Origin: Bigelowiella natans CCMP2755
Taxonomy: Eukaryota > Cercozoa > Chlorarachniophyceae
Reading direction: 5' to 3'
Assembly (NCBI GenBank): GCA_000320545.1
Contig: ADNK01000697.1
Span: 62,001 to 126,000, forward strand
DNA length: 64,000 bases
The notes under the pieces are model-generated. The model had not been told where the DNA came from, searched no databases, and was given only the letters and a program-made list of their open reading frames with translations. How positions within the stretch are numbered: the stretch's first letter is position 1; every line of letters starts with the position of its first letter. Shown here piece by piece: positions 1 to 12,747 of this stretch. The translations under genes were made by a program, and so were the position numbers.

Positions 1-1
1 A

Positions 2-651
2 ATAGAATCCAATAGTCTCGTAGAGCCGTCAACCTCCTCATCATCCAAGTACATAGCTGTACCATCATTATCATCGTCGTCGTCGTCGTCATCATCTTCA
101 TTGTTGACACCCGGTCAGAGGCAGATTCTCAACACACTTCTCAAAGATGACCCAGCGTCCTCCCTTCTTCCACCCTCTTTCCCACACGGATTAATAACAA
201 CAAAAAATCTAAGAAAGAACAAAGAACTGGACAGCATAATCGCATATAGGGTCGCCGCTTGATAGATTGTTGTTGCACGAGATTTTAGGAATGTTGTGTG
301 ATAGTTTTAGAAATGATTCTGTAAAATCAATGCGGTAGTAGCGGCGAATCATGTCGCATGATGCCAGTGAACAAAAAACTTGACTTATCGACCGCCAATA
401 GCTTAAAGCGAAACTTTTCCTTGTTCTCGAGACTTTACCAACTAGATATGCTGTAAATGCGATTCTCTAGTTTTTCTAATTTCGGACTATGGTTATGTGG
501 CTATGTGTAATGTGTGTTAATTATTATATATACAAGAGGGGTGCTGGCGGGAGGCAGATTGAGTATTTGGTGAGATGGAAAAGACTATCCGACATTCATG
601 CATCATGGGAACCTCACAGTCAGGTACTGAGGATCAACACACTCATATTTT

Positions 652-688
<37 letters not shown>

Positions 689-801
689 CTGCTGGCTGAT
701 GTGTGAACAATAAACGTTATATATAAGAGGAACTGCTAGGTAGTGTGGAATCTTTCGATTTGATTCCGAATTTAGGGCGATGAAGTCTCCCTGCTGGCGA
801 C

Positions 802-834
<33 letters not shown>

Positions 835-2449
835 CAGCCAAGCAGACAAAAACAAAAATGTTTCCCTAATGAAGACAATGAATCTGGAAATTACTCCTGT
901 CCTTCTTCGTGTAATGTGAAGCACCTACCTATTATTATTACTATTATTATATGTTCTACTAGATCAAGGGCATGATGGCAGCAGCAGCAAACACGATAGA
1001 CCTAAAAGCTGTTCCACTGATGAGAAAAGGTGAAGGAGTATTTTTGGTTGTTCGCTACTACTACAAGTTATTACATATACTGTAGATACAGATTGTGCCT
1101 CAGGATTACTACCGGCAAATATTGCTGAAACACACATACATTTTGGAACATTTCGACAAGAAGCAAGACCCAACAACGTGATCGTCCTTTTATGATTTTG
1201 GAAATTTGCAATTTGCAACAGCACTCTACTAATCCTTCTTTCTCTCCCCCACCTCCTCCTCTCCTCCTCTCCATTTCATTCGCTGTATTATTCGTCATTC
1301 CAGGAGGGACTTCTACAGCGCAGTCGCTGTTGTCAAATCCGCCATTTTCATGCGAAATAGAGCGGATTCTCACGCATATTGAAAGCCCTTCCATCAAAGG
1401 GCATGGGCAGCAGAATGATGATGATGATGAGGAGGAGGAGAAAACAACAGATGACGACGCTGAGACAGAGGACGAGAATGATGATGGTGATGGAGGAGGA
1501 GATCAATTTGCTAATAGAAGAAGTAGAGAAAGAAGAGAGAATGGTGCTGATGGTAAAGATGAAAATAGAACTACTTCCAAAAGCGACGACAAGGATAGAA
1601 ATGTTGTTATTAGAAGATCAGCATCAGACCTAGCAGAATATGGTGCTAGTAAAGCTGTTAACGATGGCAATGGTAGTAGAGGTGATGATGATGATGATAA
1701 TGATGATGATGATGGAGCAACAACAGGGATAGATAGCACCAACAGAAGACGAAGGAGGAGAAAGAGAGAAATGCTACAAGCAGCCGATCTTGCATCTCCA
1801 TTTCCTACTCTCCCTTCCTCCTCTGTATCATCATCATCATCGTCGTCGTCGTCATGTAATGCAACCAAGAGCAAAAAGAACCACCAGTCTATTACTGCTA
1901 CTACCACTACCACTAGTGCCGCTACTACTACTACTACTACAACTTCTACTACTACTACTCCTACAAGCACTAAAAGTTGTTACTGCTACTATCTGGTGAA
2001 ATGGAAGCGGAAGGGCTACGAGTACTGTAGTTGGGAGATCGGAGCTGATCTTACCAGCAACCGCACTACCACAGATACTGTACTTATTGCCTATACATAC
2101 AGCACCCAACCCATTAACACCAACAACAACATATCATCGCAATGTTAACGCTAGCGTGAGATCATTTATGTCGTCTTTTTCTTCTTCAAAGTGATCAATG
2201 CAGTGCTCGCTGCAGAGTTAGGAGTAAGATGATATAGTATATAAAAATATTTTTAAAACTTGTACTTTTTGTTGCCATCAAGCAGCATTTCCATGATAAC
2301 TAGCATCATCATTCTCATCAATATTGTTCAATTCAAACAGAACAATAATACAGTTGCCTCCTGTTTAACAGAAACTCGCCTTGTCAATGCTGCAGAGGTA
2401 TTGGAGAATGATTAAGTGCGACTTCATCAATCCGAGGTACTGCGTAGGC

Positions 2450-2482
<33 letters not shown>

Positions 2483-2579
2483 TGTGTGTACAGGATCGAT
2501 GGAGATATAGAGCGATCTGTACAATCTACCACCAATTTATTGATGTAGTAGTAGCTGTTGTAGAGACTATAGGTTGCTG

Positions 2580-2623
<44 letters not shown>

Positions 2624-2805
2624 CTGACGTGGTTCTCTCCCTCCTAGATATATCATGATGAAAATGGCACGTTCGATCATCTCCAAGGCTGATATGCACC
2701 ATATCCAATGGGTGATGAATCGCTGTATGAGGAATCTCAACTCCATCCTCATCACGAGGTAGTAGTAGTAGTAGCAGTAGTAGGGTAGGATAGGTTTCTT
2801 CTGCT

Positions 2806-2836
<31 letters not shown>

Positions 2837-3759
2837 ATGACGGAAATGAGACTACAACGACGACGGCGAGTGCATCATAGCACTACTACTACTATATAGT
2901 AATAGTAATAGTAGTAATATACTGGCGTGGCGGTATAAATAAAACAAAAAATCCAAGATGAAACGTTGCTGCAAATGTGCAAAGAGGAGTTCAGCTCTAC
3001 TACTACTACTATAGCATACTAATGAGAGATGATGCTGATGATGATGATAATGATGATATACTCAACTCTTTCTTTTCGTAATTGGTTTTCATAATAATGA
3101 TATATTGTTTTATATTTGATTTAGCACTGGGCGAATGAAGCTTGTAGCTTCGCTTATGGTCCTCATGAGACTCAAACAAGTCACGCATCAAGCTAAATGC
3201 TTTACACAGGGAAATATCGGTCGTCAATATCACAACCTGTTGTAGTGTACATTGCTGCTCTTGCTGTGCTCAGATACGTGTACTTCTACTTGTGAGGACG
3301 ATGATGATGATGATGATGATGATAATGATGATTATAATGAGTGGTGTGAGCTGATATTTGCGATGATTGTATAAACAGAAGAGAAAGTACACCTGAAACA
3401 GTCACAGCATAAGAAGAACGTTGTAGGAAAGGATGGTCTACTATCACCCTCGTCACCTTCTTCCTCCTTTTCTTCTTCTTCTTCTTCTTCTTCTTCGACT
3501 GATCATCCTTGTCCATTGCTCATCATCACCGATGATGATAAATGCAGCAAGTGGCAGGAGACTCTACATGATCTCACGAATTTGTATGTAGTTAGTAGTA
3601 ACTTGTAGTGTCGGACTTTCTTTTATCACCAGTAGTAGTAGTAATAGTAGTAGTACTAGTAATATTATCAGTACACTCTAATCATGAGCTTCGCTGTTCC
3701 ATATCGATTTGTAGCAGCATCGAGGAGAAGTCTTATATCAATGCTTGTGTATGGTGTAT

Positions 3760-3796
<37 letters not shown>

Positions 3797-4657
3797 ATAT
3801 TAATTCTTTTATTTCTTCTAAGTACTTGTCCGCAATGTTATCAGTATTGCTGTTGTTCACAATTTGTGATTCTAATTCCCCTTCCCTCCTCCTCCTCCTC
3901 CTCCTTCAGAATTGTTTTGTCGTACAACGGATCACCGCAGGCAAGGAAGATCATCCAAGAGTTTGACCTGAAAGCAGCCACGATGAGGAGGAGGAGGAGG
4001 AGGAAGAGGAGCATCAGCAGCAGAAGGATTCACCACCACAAAAAGGCGAAAGGAGGAGGAGGAGGAGGAGGAGGAGGAGGAGGACAGCACCAAAGAGCAT
4101 TCACATTTGACGTGGTCCGTATATGAAATAATGTGATGATATTTGAAGAAGATAACGTAGTAGTAATAATGGTGGAAACGGTGATGATGATCAAATATGC
4201 TCGGTAGTATTAATAATAGCTCTTCTTCACTCGTACATATATCCTTACATATTATACTTAAACTACTACTAATTTCGCAAGGGTTATACCGCCACCACCA
4301 CCACCACTACCATCCAGGCACCTATCTAAATATACTTCTATATTGTGTTTTAGGTTGTTGCAGGGAAAAAAGCAGTCATGCAGGACTTCGACTTTATCAA
4401 GAACTTTTGTAAATATGAATTGCTGGTAGGAACGATTAGTTAGGATGATGGTGGGTGAATCTAGAAGATTGACCTCATCATCATCATCATCATCGCTTAT
4501 TTTGGTAGACAACAACTCGACGTGAGTTATGATTTATGATAAGAATGATGTTGGTAATGATATGATATCAACTATTCTCTATGGACTAATACTACTCGTA
4601 GTTGGGAATAATCAAGCTTCTACGAACAAATAGAAGTAAACACACACATACACACAC

Positions 4658-4698
<41 letters not shown>

Positions 4699-5139
4699 TG
4701 GTTGATATCATGGCCAAACCTCTAAGCTCGGATTTCTTATTCAAAACCAAAGGCAGGGGCGGCACTAGGAAGTCTCTCTCTTTGCAGTTGGTAGCAGCAG
4801 TAGCAGTAGTAGTAGTATGTGTACTAGATAAACGCATTCGTTAGCAACAACCAGTGCTGCTGCGATGATCATTAATATAGTAATTATCATCATCGTCATC
4901 ATTGTCAGTCCCCGTTATTATCCCCATCATCATCCTCCTCGTCCATTAATCATTCATTGATCATCATGTCTTCTTCTTCTTGTTCTTGTTCTTCTTCTTG
5001 TTCTCTAGGCATCTAGTCTGAGATATAAGCACGTAGTGGTGCTATGTTCCACACCGCTCATCTACAAGGAGGAGGAGGAGAAGGAGGAGAAGGAGGGGGG
5101 CACCACTGCTGCTACTAATGGTACTAGTACTACTACTAG

Positions 5140-5174
<35 letters not shown>

Positions 5175-5567
5175 GAATGGCGACAATGATGATGATGATG
5201 ATGACGATGGTGGTGGTGATGATCGTGGTTCTGGTTCTCCAGTAGAACGTTGGTAACATTAGCCGTACTCCTTGCCATAACAGTAGTAGTAGCAGCAGCA
5301 GCAGCAGTAGTAATCATCATCGTCGTGGTCTTTCTCGTCTTGCACGTACTAGGGACGTTCTGCAGCAGCGGAATCGAGGAGAAAGTAGGAACATTTAGGC
5401 AGCAGAGGCAGCATCTAGCAGCAGTCGAAATCCTCGCCTTCATGGTAGCCAAAGTAGTAGTAGTACTAGTGTGCCATTCTGATGTGGGTATATTTGGTCA
5501 AGATTGTGGCGACGACGACGATGATAATGATGATGATGATGATGATAGCATCAGTATTATTCATTTT

Positions 5568-5600
<33 letters not shown>

Positions 5601-5684
5601 TTTCATGATTCATGAATCATCATAACCACCAATAATGACCATATCCTCCCTCAATATATGCATATATTCACCAATCAACCAACC

Positions 5685-5720
<36 letters not shown>

Positions 5721-7273
5721 AATACCAGCTACACACCATCAGGAACACAACAAGACAAGATCTACTACTACTTCTGCTAGCTGTAGTAGTAGATCTGACA
5801 ATAATAACAGTTCAGCAGTTGGCCACTCTGCTGCTGATGCTGCTGCTGCAACCCGCCGCCCCCGTAATAACTGCTAGAGGAGGAGGAGGAGGAGGAGGAG
5901 GAGGAGGAGGAGGAGGAGGGCAAGATAGCAACAACGGTGATGATCACGATAGTACTACGAAGCGACTCACACTCATGAAAAGAAACAGGAAAATCAAGAT
6001 GTTTTCCAGGGTTGCGACAACGATTATTCAAAAGACTGGAATAAAGCTGACAACAGCAACGACGAAGACTACGAATACACAGAGAGCAGCAGCACCACCA
6101 GCAGCAAATTCCAAAAGCAAGGAAACGCAAAGGGGTGTTGACGTCAGTAATAGTAGAAGAACGGCCCCCATTGTTAACAACAACAACAACAACAACAAGC
6201 ACGCAATAAGAAGAAGAAAGACAGGTGGTGTGCCTATACCTCAACATCATCGCTTAGCATCTACTAGCATCAATGCTGGTGGTACTGCTGCTGCATTGGC
6301 TGCTAGTTCCAACAACAGGGCCATAATCCCCACTTGTTCTCCTTCTTCTACTGCTGCTGCTGCTACTACTTCTACTACTACTGCTGCTACTGCTACCCGG
6401 CTCTTGTATGAAGGAGGAGGAGGAGGAGAAAGAACAGCATCATCATCATCAGCAGCATATCGTCGTCGTCGTGACCATCAGCAACTACCATCAGCATCTC
6501 CTCCTCCTCCCCATCATCATTATCATCGCTATTCTGGATGGGGGTATGATCTGAAGAAATCGTTCAAGATGGGAGAAGGAGGATTAAGTGGAAAAGAAGC
6601 TGCTGTGGATAGGAGACGGAGCAGCACGAGTAGTAACAGTAATGTGGTGAATAATGCTGTTGCCAGTATTGCAGCAAAGAGCTCCTTCTCCTCCTCCTCC
6701 TCCCCCCCCTCTTTGATCATGCAGCAACAGATGTCGTGGCTGAGAGCGGGGGAGGAGCATTTGAGGCAGCAGCAGCAGCAGCAGCAGCAGCTACTTAAGC
6801 AGTTTCGAGGTACTCCTTCGTCATCGTCACAACCTAATCGAAGCAGCTCCTCCTCCTCCTCCCCAGCTTCCATCTCCAGGTAATGGTGATGGTGATGATG
6901 ATGATGATAATGATGATGATGATGATAATGATGATGATGATGACAATGATGAGAACACTGATGACACCATCATCCATCATCAATATATGGTGATAATGCT
7001 ACAAAGATCAATCATACTGGGCTCTACTCTTCTTAAGAAAATAACAAAACGCAACTTGTTCACACCCATAAAAACAATCAGTGAAGATGCGTTATTAAAC
7101 ACCTCAGGAGGGGCACCAAGACCGGGAGAAAGAGTGGGAGTAGTAGTAGGAAATTCCGTGATATGCTGTTGTCGAAGTTGATGGAAGTGTCAGACATTGA
7201 TGCAGATAACGCAAAGGTCATCGGGGTAATTGGGTTGATGGCGAACGCAGTGTTCGAGCTAGACTCAACGTAG
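2..7273 (+). CDS. CHD-like chromodomain/SNF2 protein with eroded ATPase motifs (5' end outside window)
   Basis: Multi-exon gene entering from the left edge. Exons I can place: 2-250, 537-623, 1324 to about 2070, about 2648-2758, 3125-3179, 3402-3583, 3910-4118, 4364-4408, 4698-4790, 5009 to about 5175, and a plausible last exon ending near 7273. Chromodomain 1 spans the first two exons (IIAYR then EYLVRWKRLSDIHASWE). Chromodomain 2 starts EIERILTHI and ends YYLVKWKRKGYEYCSWE. The SNF2 N-terminal lobe follows in order: SILITSTGRMKLVASLMVL where NxILADEMGLGKTxQS is expected; PLLIITDDDKCSKWQE for motif Ia; VLSYNGSPQARKIIQEFD; FDVV; VVDIMAKPLSS for the DEAH motif; and LRYKHVVVLCSTPLIYK for TGTPLQNN. 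CHD proteins are ATP-driven nucleosome remodellers in the nucleus. Here the catalytic residues are replaced while most intron phases join in frame, which suggests a pseudo-ATPase. I found no C-terminal helicase lobe. Exons between 5.2 and 7.1 kb are uncertain. Confidence 0.68.
650..686. repeat. (TA)n microsatellite
   Basis: A run of TA dinucleotides in the first intron after chromodomain 1. Similar (TA)n runs occur at about 2581-2620, 4660-4696, 10177-10208, 12112-12141, 31808-31841, 32291-32321, 51798-51817, 55969-56007 and 60331-60367. Confidence 0.9.
2449..2483. repeat. (TG)n microsatellite
   Basis: A run of TG dinucleotides in an intron of the CHD-like gene. Similar (TG/CA)n runs occur at about 3762-3796, 8056-8092, 11025-11061, 12064-12094, 14928-14965, 15941-15975, 18690-18724, 23633-23678, 27812-27847, 35593-35626, 35820-35857, 37007-37040, 44740-44765, 51675-51712 and 60374-60405. 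Confidence 0.9.
5566..5600. repeat. (CAT)n trinucleotide repeat
   Basis: CAT/ATC trinucleotide run. The first 7 kb also carry (CAT)n at about 806-836 and 5687-5720, (TAC)n at about 5137-5173, (GGA)n at 4049-4083 and 5877-5919, (GCA)n near 6765-6790 and (TAG)n at 7270-7298. Another large cluster of (CAT)n lies at about 10750-10866. Confidence 0.9.
5819..6883 (+). CDS. Low-complexity ORF, probably a large exon of the CHD-like gene
   Basis: An uninterrupted reading frame of about 354 codons. It contains runs of Gly, Asn, Ala/Thr, Ser, His and eight Gln in a row, encoded by GGA, AAC, GCT, TCA/TCC, CAT and CAG repeats. No known domain is visible. A short charged segment (DLKKSFKMGEGGLSGKEA, near 6550-6600) and a Gln-rich segment (MSWLRAGEEHLR, near 6730-6770) look like ordinary protein. 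It lies between the last SNF2-like exon and the likely terminal exon near 7100-7273, so it most likely belongs to the same transcript. The opposite strand is also partly open through the repeats, so the frame choice is not certain. Confidence 0.4.
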   Translation: MATLLLMLLLQPAAPVITARGGGGGGGGGGGGGGQDSNNGDDHDSTTKRLTLMKRNRKIKMFSRVATTIIQKTGIKLTTATTKTTNTQRAAAPPAANSKSKETQRGVDVSNSRRTAPIVNNNNNNNKHAIRRRKTGGVPIPQHHRLASTSINAGGTAAALAASSNNRAIIPTCSPSSTAAAATTSTTTAATATRLLYEGGGGGERTASSSSAAYRRRRDHQQLPSASPPPPHHHYHRYSGWGYDLKKSFKMGEGGLSGKEAAVDRRRSSTSSNSNVVNNAVASIAAKSSFSSSSSPPSLIMQQQMSWLRAGEEHLRQQQQQQQQLLKQFRGTPSSSSQPNRSSSSSSSPASISR

Positions 7274-8053
7274 TAGTAGTAGTAGTAGTAGTAGTAGTGT
7301 CACTGATGCAAGTTGTTGTTATTGCTGTTATTATTGTCACATTGCTCTCCCGATGGAATGATGTCGATTGATAATAAGGATGTAGTAACTGAGTAGTAAG
7401 CTCTAGAGTTTATTACCTAATAAGTCGCTGTTGGTCGTGCTTTACCTGCGTTGTTTCAATCGATGAAACTAAATCGCCGAGTACCTAGCAAATGAAGTCA
7501 TCTTCATTCACTATCTGCACCGTTTTCTCGCGTATTGTATTTGCGATTGTGCGTCGCGATGACGATCGCCACTTATGCTTACCTGGCTGTGCTGTGTGTT
7601 GTAGCTCGCTCTAGCTAGACATGCAGCAGATGAGAAGCATTCGAGCGCCAGCAAAATGAATGTCGCTAAGTGCTTAATTTATGAGTACCTCGCATATAGT
7701 GCACGCACATGGCAGCTCCCTCCCGCTGCAGAGAATAAAGCTAGAAAGTACGCAATGTGCTAAACACGAATTTGCACACTCATTTGGCTAATCCGCACGC
7801 AAGCAAGTGTGCTAATCTCCAGAGCTAGCCAAGCGAATCGAATTATTCGAGCGCACGCTTGCAGAACAATAAAAGTAGAGAGTGCCATGCATGTGACATT
7901 TGCGTGTTGTGGCTGTCTTCTGCACCATGTTGCACGGTGTCACCAAAGTTGCGTGCAGAAAATGACCAGCAAGCCAGCAACATTCGACAGCAGCGTACGA
8001 ACCAAATAATTTATTTCAAAATCATGCACACGCATTACGCATTATGCATTACA

Positions 8054-8092
<39 letters not shown>

Positions 8093-8208
8093 GCGCGCGC
8101 ATCTGGACATGCATGTTTGCGCGTGCGTAAGTGCTTAGCTAGCTAGAGTTGTTTGGTATGATCTAGAACGATTTAACGAGCACAGTATTAGCCAACCCGC
8201 TTTCCTTA
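7274..8208. other. Convergent intergenic spacer
   Basis: No gene seen. It lies between the 3' end of the + strand CHD-like gene and the 3' end of the - strand ankyrin gene. It holds a (TAG)n run at 7270-7298, a (CA)n run followed by (CG)n at about 8057-8100, and many TGCA, CTAG and GCATGC motifs from about 7600 onward. Confidence 0.5.
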
Positions 8209-8613
8209 TTATTCATGCAGTGACATGTAGTCGAACATATTCTCACGATTGAGTATAGCACGTTCCGCCCCTTCGATCAGATGTTCATAAGCTTTCCGAT
8301 GAGAAAGTCCCTTGCAATATGCAATCTCTGCGAAAGAAACAGAACAAAATATAAAATCTCGGACTTGTTTTGTGTGCTCCGTCTCTATGATTCTGACCTC
8401 CTGACGGTCTTCGTCATCGATTGCACGCTCCACCATGATCCGAAACTGGGCATCTACGTCCTCCTAAATAGTATCACGACATTACAATGGTGATAGCGAT
8501 AACTGATGGTGATAGCGACGATGACGGTTACGGCAATGTGCACACATGAATGGAGATGAAAAGGAGATACGGTATCTTAGAAAAAGGGGCCCGATAAGAG
8601 AGAGAAAGAGGGA

Positions 8614-8666
<53 letters not shown>

Positions 8667-9571
8667 GGGACAGGAACATGATACGTCTATAGCGTTATGA
8701 TATATCACACGTGATTCTACTTCTTCTTCTTCTTCTTCTTCTTCTTCGTTGTGCATGCGCGCAGCCCTTCTACTACCTGATCGAATTCCTCATCAGGATC
8801 CATGCCTAATACCTTTGAAGGAAGGAAAACACGTTCATTGCAATGAGACAATGAACACAAAATCGATGGTAAAAGCAAAAAGAATGAAGATGATATTGTT
8901 AGGTATTTATGATGTCTGTAGCAGCAGCAACAACAGATCATCAGGCCTCCTCTCCCTTCTCACATGGGGAACAGCCAAAGGTGTGAGGAGGTCAAATACG
9001 GACAAAACGATGAGTTTAGGATGTTGGAGAAGGCAAATGAAATCACGTAATATAGTGAAGCTATATCTCTTCTTTTTTTTTCTGTAGCAGATTGATCAAT
9101 TCATCTATGCTGTTATCATTCCTCTCCCTCCTCCTCCTCTTCTCTTTCCTCCTACTACAACTTACTGAGTGCATGCACACTACCTTAAGCGATCTTCTCA
9201 CTTCTGGAGTTCGGTAGATTCCTGCAGATGTAGTACTACTTCTACTATCACTACTACTACTAGCCCTCTTCCTTGCATCAACAACCTGTGTAATAGTAGT
9301 AGAAGTAGTAGTAGTAGTAGTGGTGGTAGTAGTAGCAGGAGAAGCAGTAGTAGTAGTGATATATAGAAATAATTTAGCACAGCAGCATTTTCGAGAGAAG
9401 AACATGTTATCGTCGTAGCCATCACCAATCCATGCGTACTACATTATTATTATTATTGTCATTATCATTATCATTGTATGTTGGCAGGAGCAGCAGCTGC
9501 ACTGGTTGGTTGGTTAGCTAATAATACGACCGTAGTATCCGGTGTGCGAATGAACCCTCTGGGATGGTTAT

Positions 9572-9607
<36 letters not shown>

Positions 9608-9814
9608 GTTATATGATGATTACACGTGGCATAATTGACAGTTTGTTCAGCAGTCATTCACTATTATCTATCGGTATTCATTATTCATTAATAGCACAGC
9701 CCCATCCTCCCCCCCCCCCCCCCCCCGTTCGATTTCTAAGCCAAACACCCAAATTGTTATTATGTACTGTTGTCATCATCCTTATTTACAGTATTATTAA
9801 ATGCGCACATGTGT

Positions 9815-9874
<60 letters not shown>

Positions 9875-10177
9875 GGCAAACAAATTCGACCCCATGAGGA
9901 AGTATGATAATGATGATCATCATCGTTGTTATCACAATTGTTGGAATGCACACTGTTACTACCCTGGAGGTCTCGTGGCCATCGCCGAATCAAGGTCAAA
10001 GCTAGCCGCATCATCGTCGTAATCGTTGTCGTTGTACCCTGCAAAGCACAACAACAAGAAGCAACAGGGCAATCATCAGAAACTCAGGCCTACAGCAGCA
10101 AGGTAAACAGCTCATAATGCAGCTAGAAGAACTACTAAAAACCATCATCATCATCGTAGAAGGTTTTACAATACATA

Positions 10178-10217
<40 letters not shown>

Positions 10218-10805
10218 TGTTTATGATCGAATGTCATGACAACCCCAAGCTCTGGTACTACGTCCTCCTCCTCCTCCTTCTCGTGTATAATATTCGAGAG
10301 CAGCCTCGTCATCAGGTTCTTCCTCTTTGGGGGGGTTCCATAGAATATCCTCGGTTTTGGCCTGATCATCGTCAGTCATTTATATATATATATATACATC
10401 GTAGCAGCAGCATGTATATCGGTATATCCCCCCAAAGAGCAGCACATAGACGATGACAAAATAGATTCTACAAATACACGTCGTGTGTATTATCAGTTGT
10501 AGCAGCAGAATGAGTGGGTGGATTATTATTACCGTTTGCCAGAAAGGACGTACCTGATAATAATATGAAATACACACATAACACACATAAATACATAACA
10601 TATAATAAATAAACGAAATGCTCAGTAGCAATTCGTCGTCACTTTCCACCACTACAAACAGAAACAACAGTGTAGTAGTAGTAGTTGTTATTGTAGCACC
10701 ACTAAAAGCACTAAATTCAAACCTCCCCTCACAAGAAACCGCAGGTGATCGTCATCATCATAGTCATCATCATCATCATCATCACCATCACCATCATCTT
10801 CGTCG

Positions 10806-10838
<33 letters not shown>

Positions 10839-11024
10839 CCATCACCATCATCATCATCATCATCATTATTTTGACAGCAGCATACGCAGTAGTTAAGCTT
10901 ACAACCGCCGTATCAAACTCATCGTCTTCAAAGTCCTCCTCATTCAGCAGTTCCATTTCTGTTTACAACAAGAAGAATACGATGGGGTTAATGCCGATGG
11001 TGATGGTGATGACGTCAAGATCAT

Positions 11025-11064
<40 letters not shown>

Positions 11065-11172
11065 TCATACTGTTTTATGTGTTTGGTTCTTACGATATCC
11101 GCCTTCTCCATTCCGCCACTAAAATAAGCATTTATGTCATCACGATCATCGCCACAAATGGTATGATAAGAG

Positions 11173-11205
<33 letters not shown>

Positions 11206-12065
11206 TGTTATCATTTTTATTCTCACGGTAGTAATAAATAACACCTACCTTTTCGTAGAATTGGTCCGCAACTTTCTCCCATTTGAGTCTTTCTTCCTTC
11301 GCCATCTGATCGATCACCGACGCGGTGAGGAGGAGTGATGGAACGTAAAACTTGGTGTGTGCCTTCTTCTTCTTCTTCTTGTTGTTGTTGTTGTTGTTGC
11401 GAGAAATGGCGAGCACCACAAATAGAAATAACAATAACAATACTAACAGTAATAACAATAATATAATGATACTAATGATAATGATAATAATAATAGGTGT
11501 TGTCGTGACGATATGTTATATAATCACCGTCTCTGGATCTTCCTCTACATCATGAATAACCTGACCAGCATATTGTGCATCATCACCATAATAGTAGTCT
11601 CTCTTCAGCTTATTCTACTACTGCTACTACGAGGACTACTACTACTGCTACTACCACTTCCACAAACGCATATGCTGCTACTCTTTCCCTCTCTCCTCCT
11701 CCCCCTCCTATCGAGATAGCGACTTACATCTTCGTTGGGTAGTGGAACAGCTTTTCGTAACGATGGGGCCTGTGAGGTTGAATATCACTCAGTAGTGGTA
11801 GCAGCAGCAGTAGTAGTTGTAGTAGTAGTAGCTATAGAAGAAGAGGAAGAAGAAGAAGAAGATATCCTATTCCACTAGGTCACCAACCATCAATTAATAT
11901 TTGGCAATCGTAGCGACAAGAATGAATGTAGACTATCAATACCACAGGAAGTTCAAGGGATGCATTTTGTCCTCGATTATACGTCTCCAGCTTTGACACA
12001 ACGTTGTCCAAACCAAGCTCTCTGGCACGATTCGTCAGCCAGACGTACCCACGTCTGTATATTGT

Positions 12066-12097
<32 letters not shown>

Positions 12098-12103
12098 ACA
12101 TAA

Positions 12104-12176
<73 letters not shown>

Positions 12177-12687
12177 GTCCCTCCTCCTCCTCCTCCTCAT
12201 TCTTCTTCTTCTTCTAATTCATATGAACGACGACGACGATTACTTACCCTGCATAAGGGTCAAGTCCCAGATCTAAAAGCAGCTCTGCAAACCTATTGCA
12301 TCAATGAGTGAGCACCAGTGTACATCAATTATCATAATCATCATTATCATGTTACTTAACCACTATCATCCTTTTATTATTATTTATCATCACCCCTCTT
12401 GCCCAATATCCACGGCTACATCGAGCTGTGTGCGCTGAGAGAGAAGTATTCAGTCGCACAAACGCCATTGGAACGACAAAGAAGACCACACGACGAGGAG
12501 AGATAGACAACGACAACAAGAAATTCCCAAGCAAACAAGCAAACAACACCGGAGGATGATATATCTCAAATCAAAATGAAATGTTTGTATGATGAAGTGC
12601 CCACTACTACACACAATGTAATCTACAACAATTCGAAATACACACAGCCTCCACCTGTACGCCCCCCCCCCCCAAAAAAAACACACG

Positions 12688-12747
<60 letters not shown>

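Noticed and set aside
5042-5452. Ser/His-rich open frames on the - strand opposite the CHD-like gene
   Set aside because: Antisense readings of trinucleotide repeats; the + strand frame continues a recognisable SNF2 segment.
10745-10956. Long open frames of poly-His, poly-Met and poly-Ile on both strands
   Set aside because: They are translations of a (CAT)n repeat in all frames, without splice or domain support.
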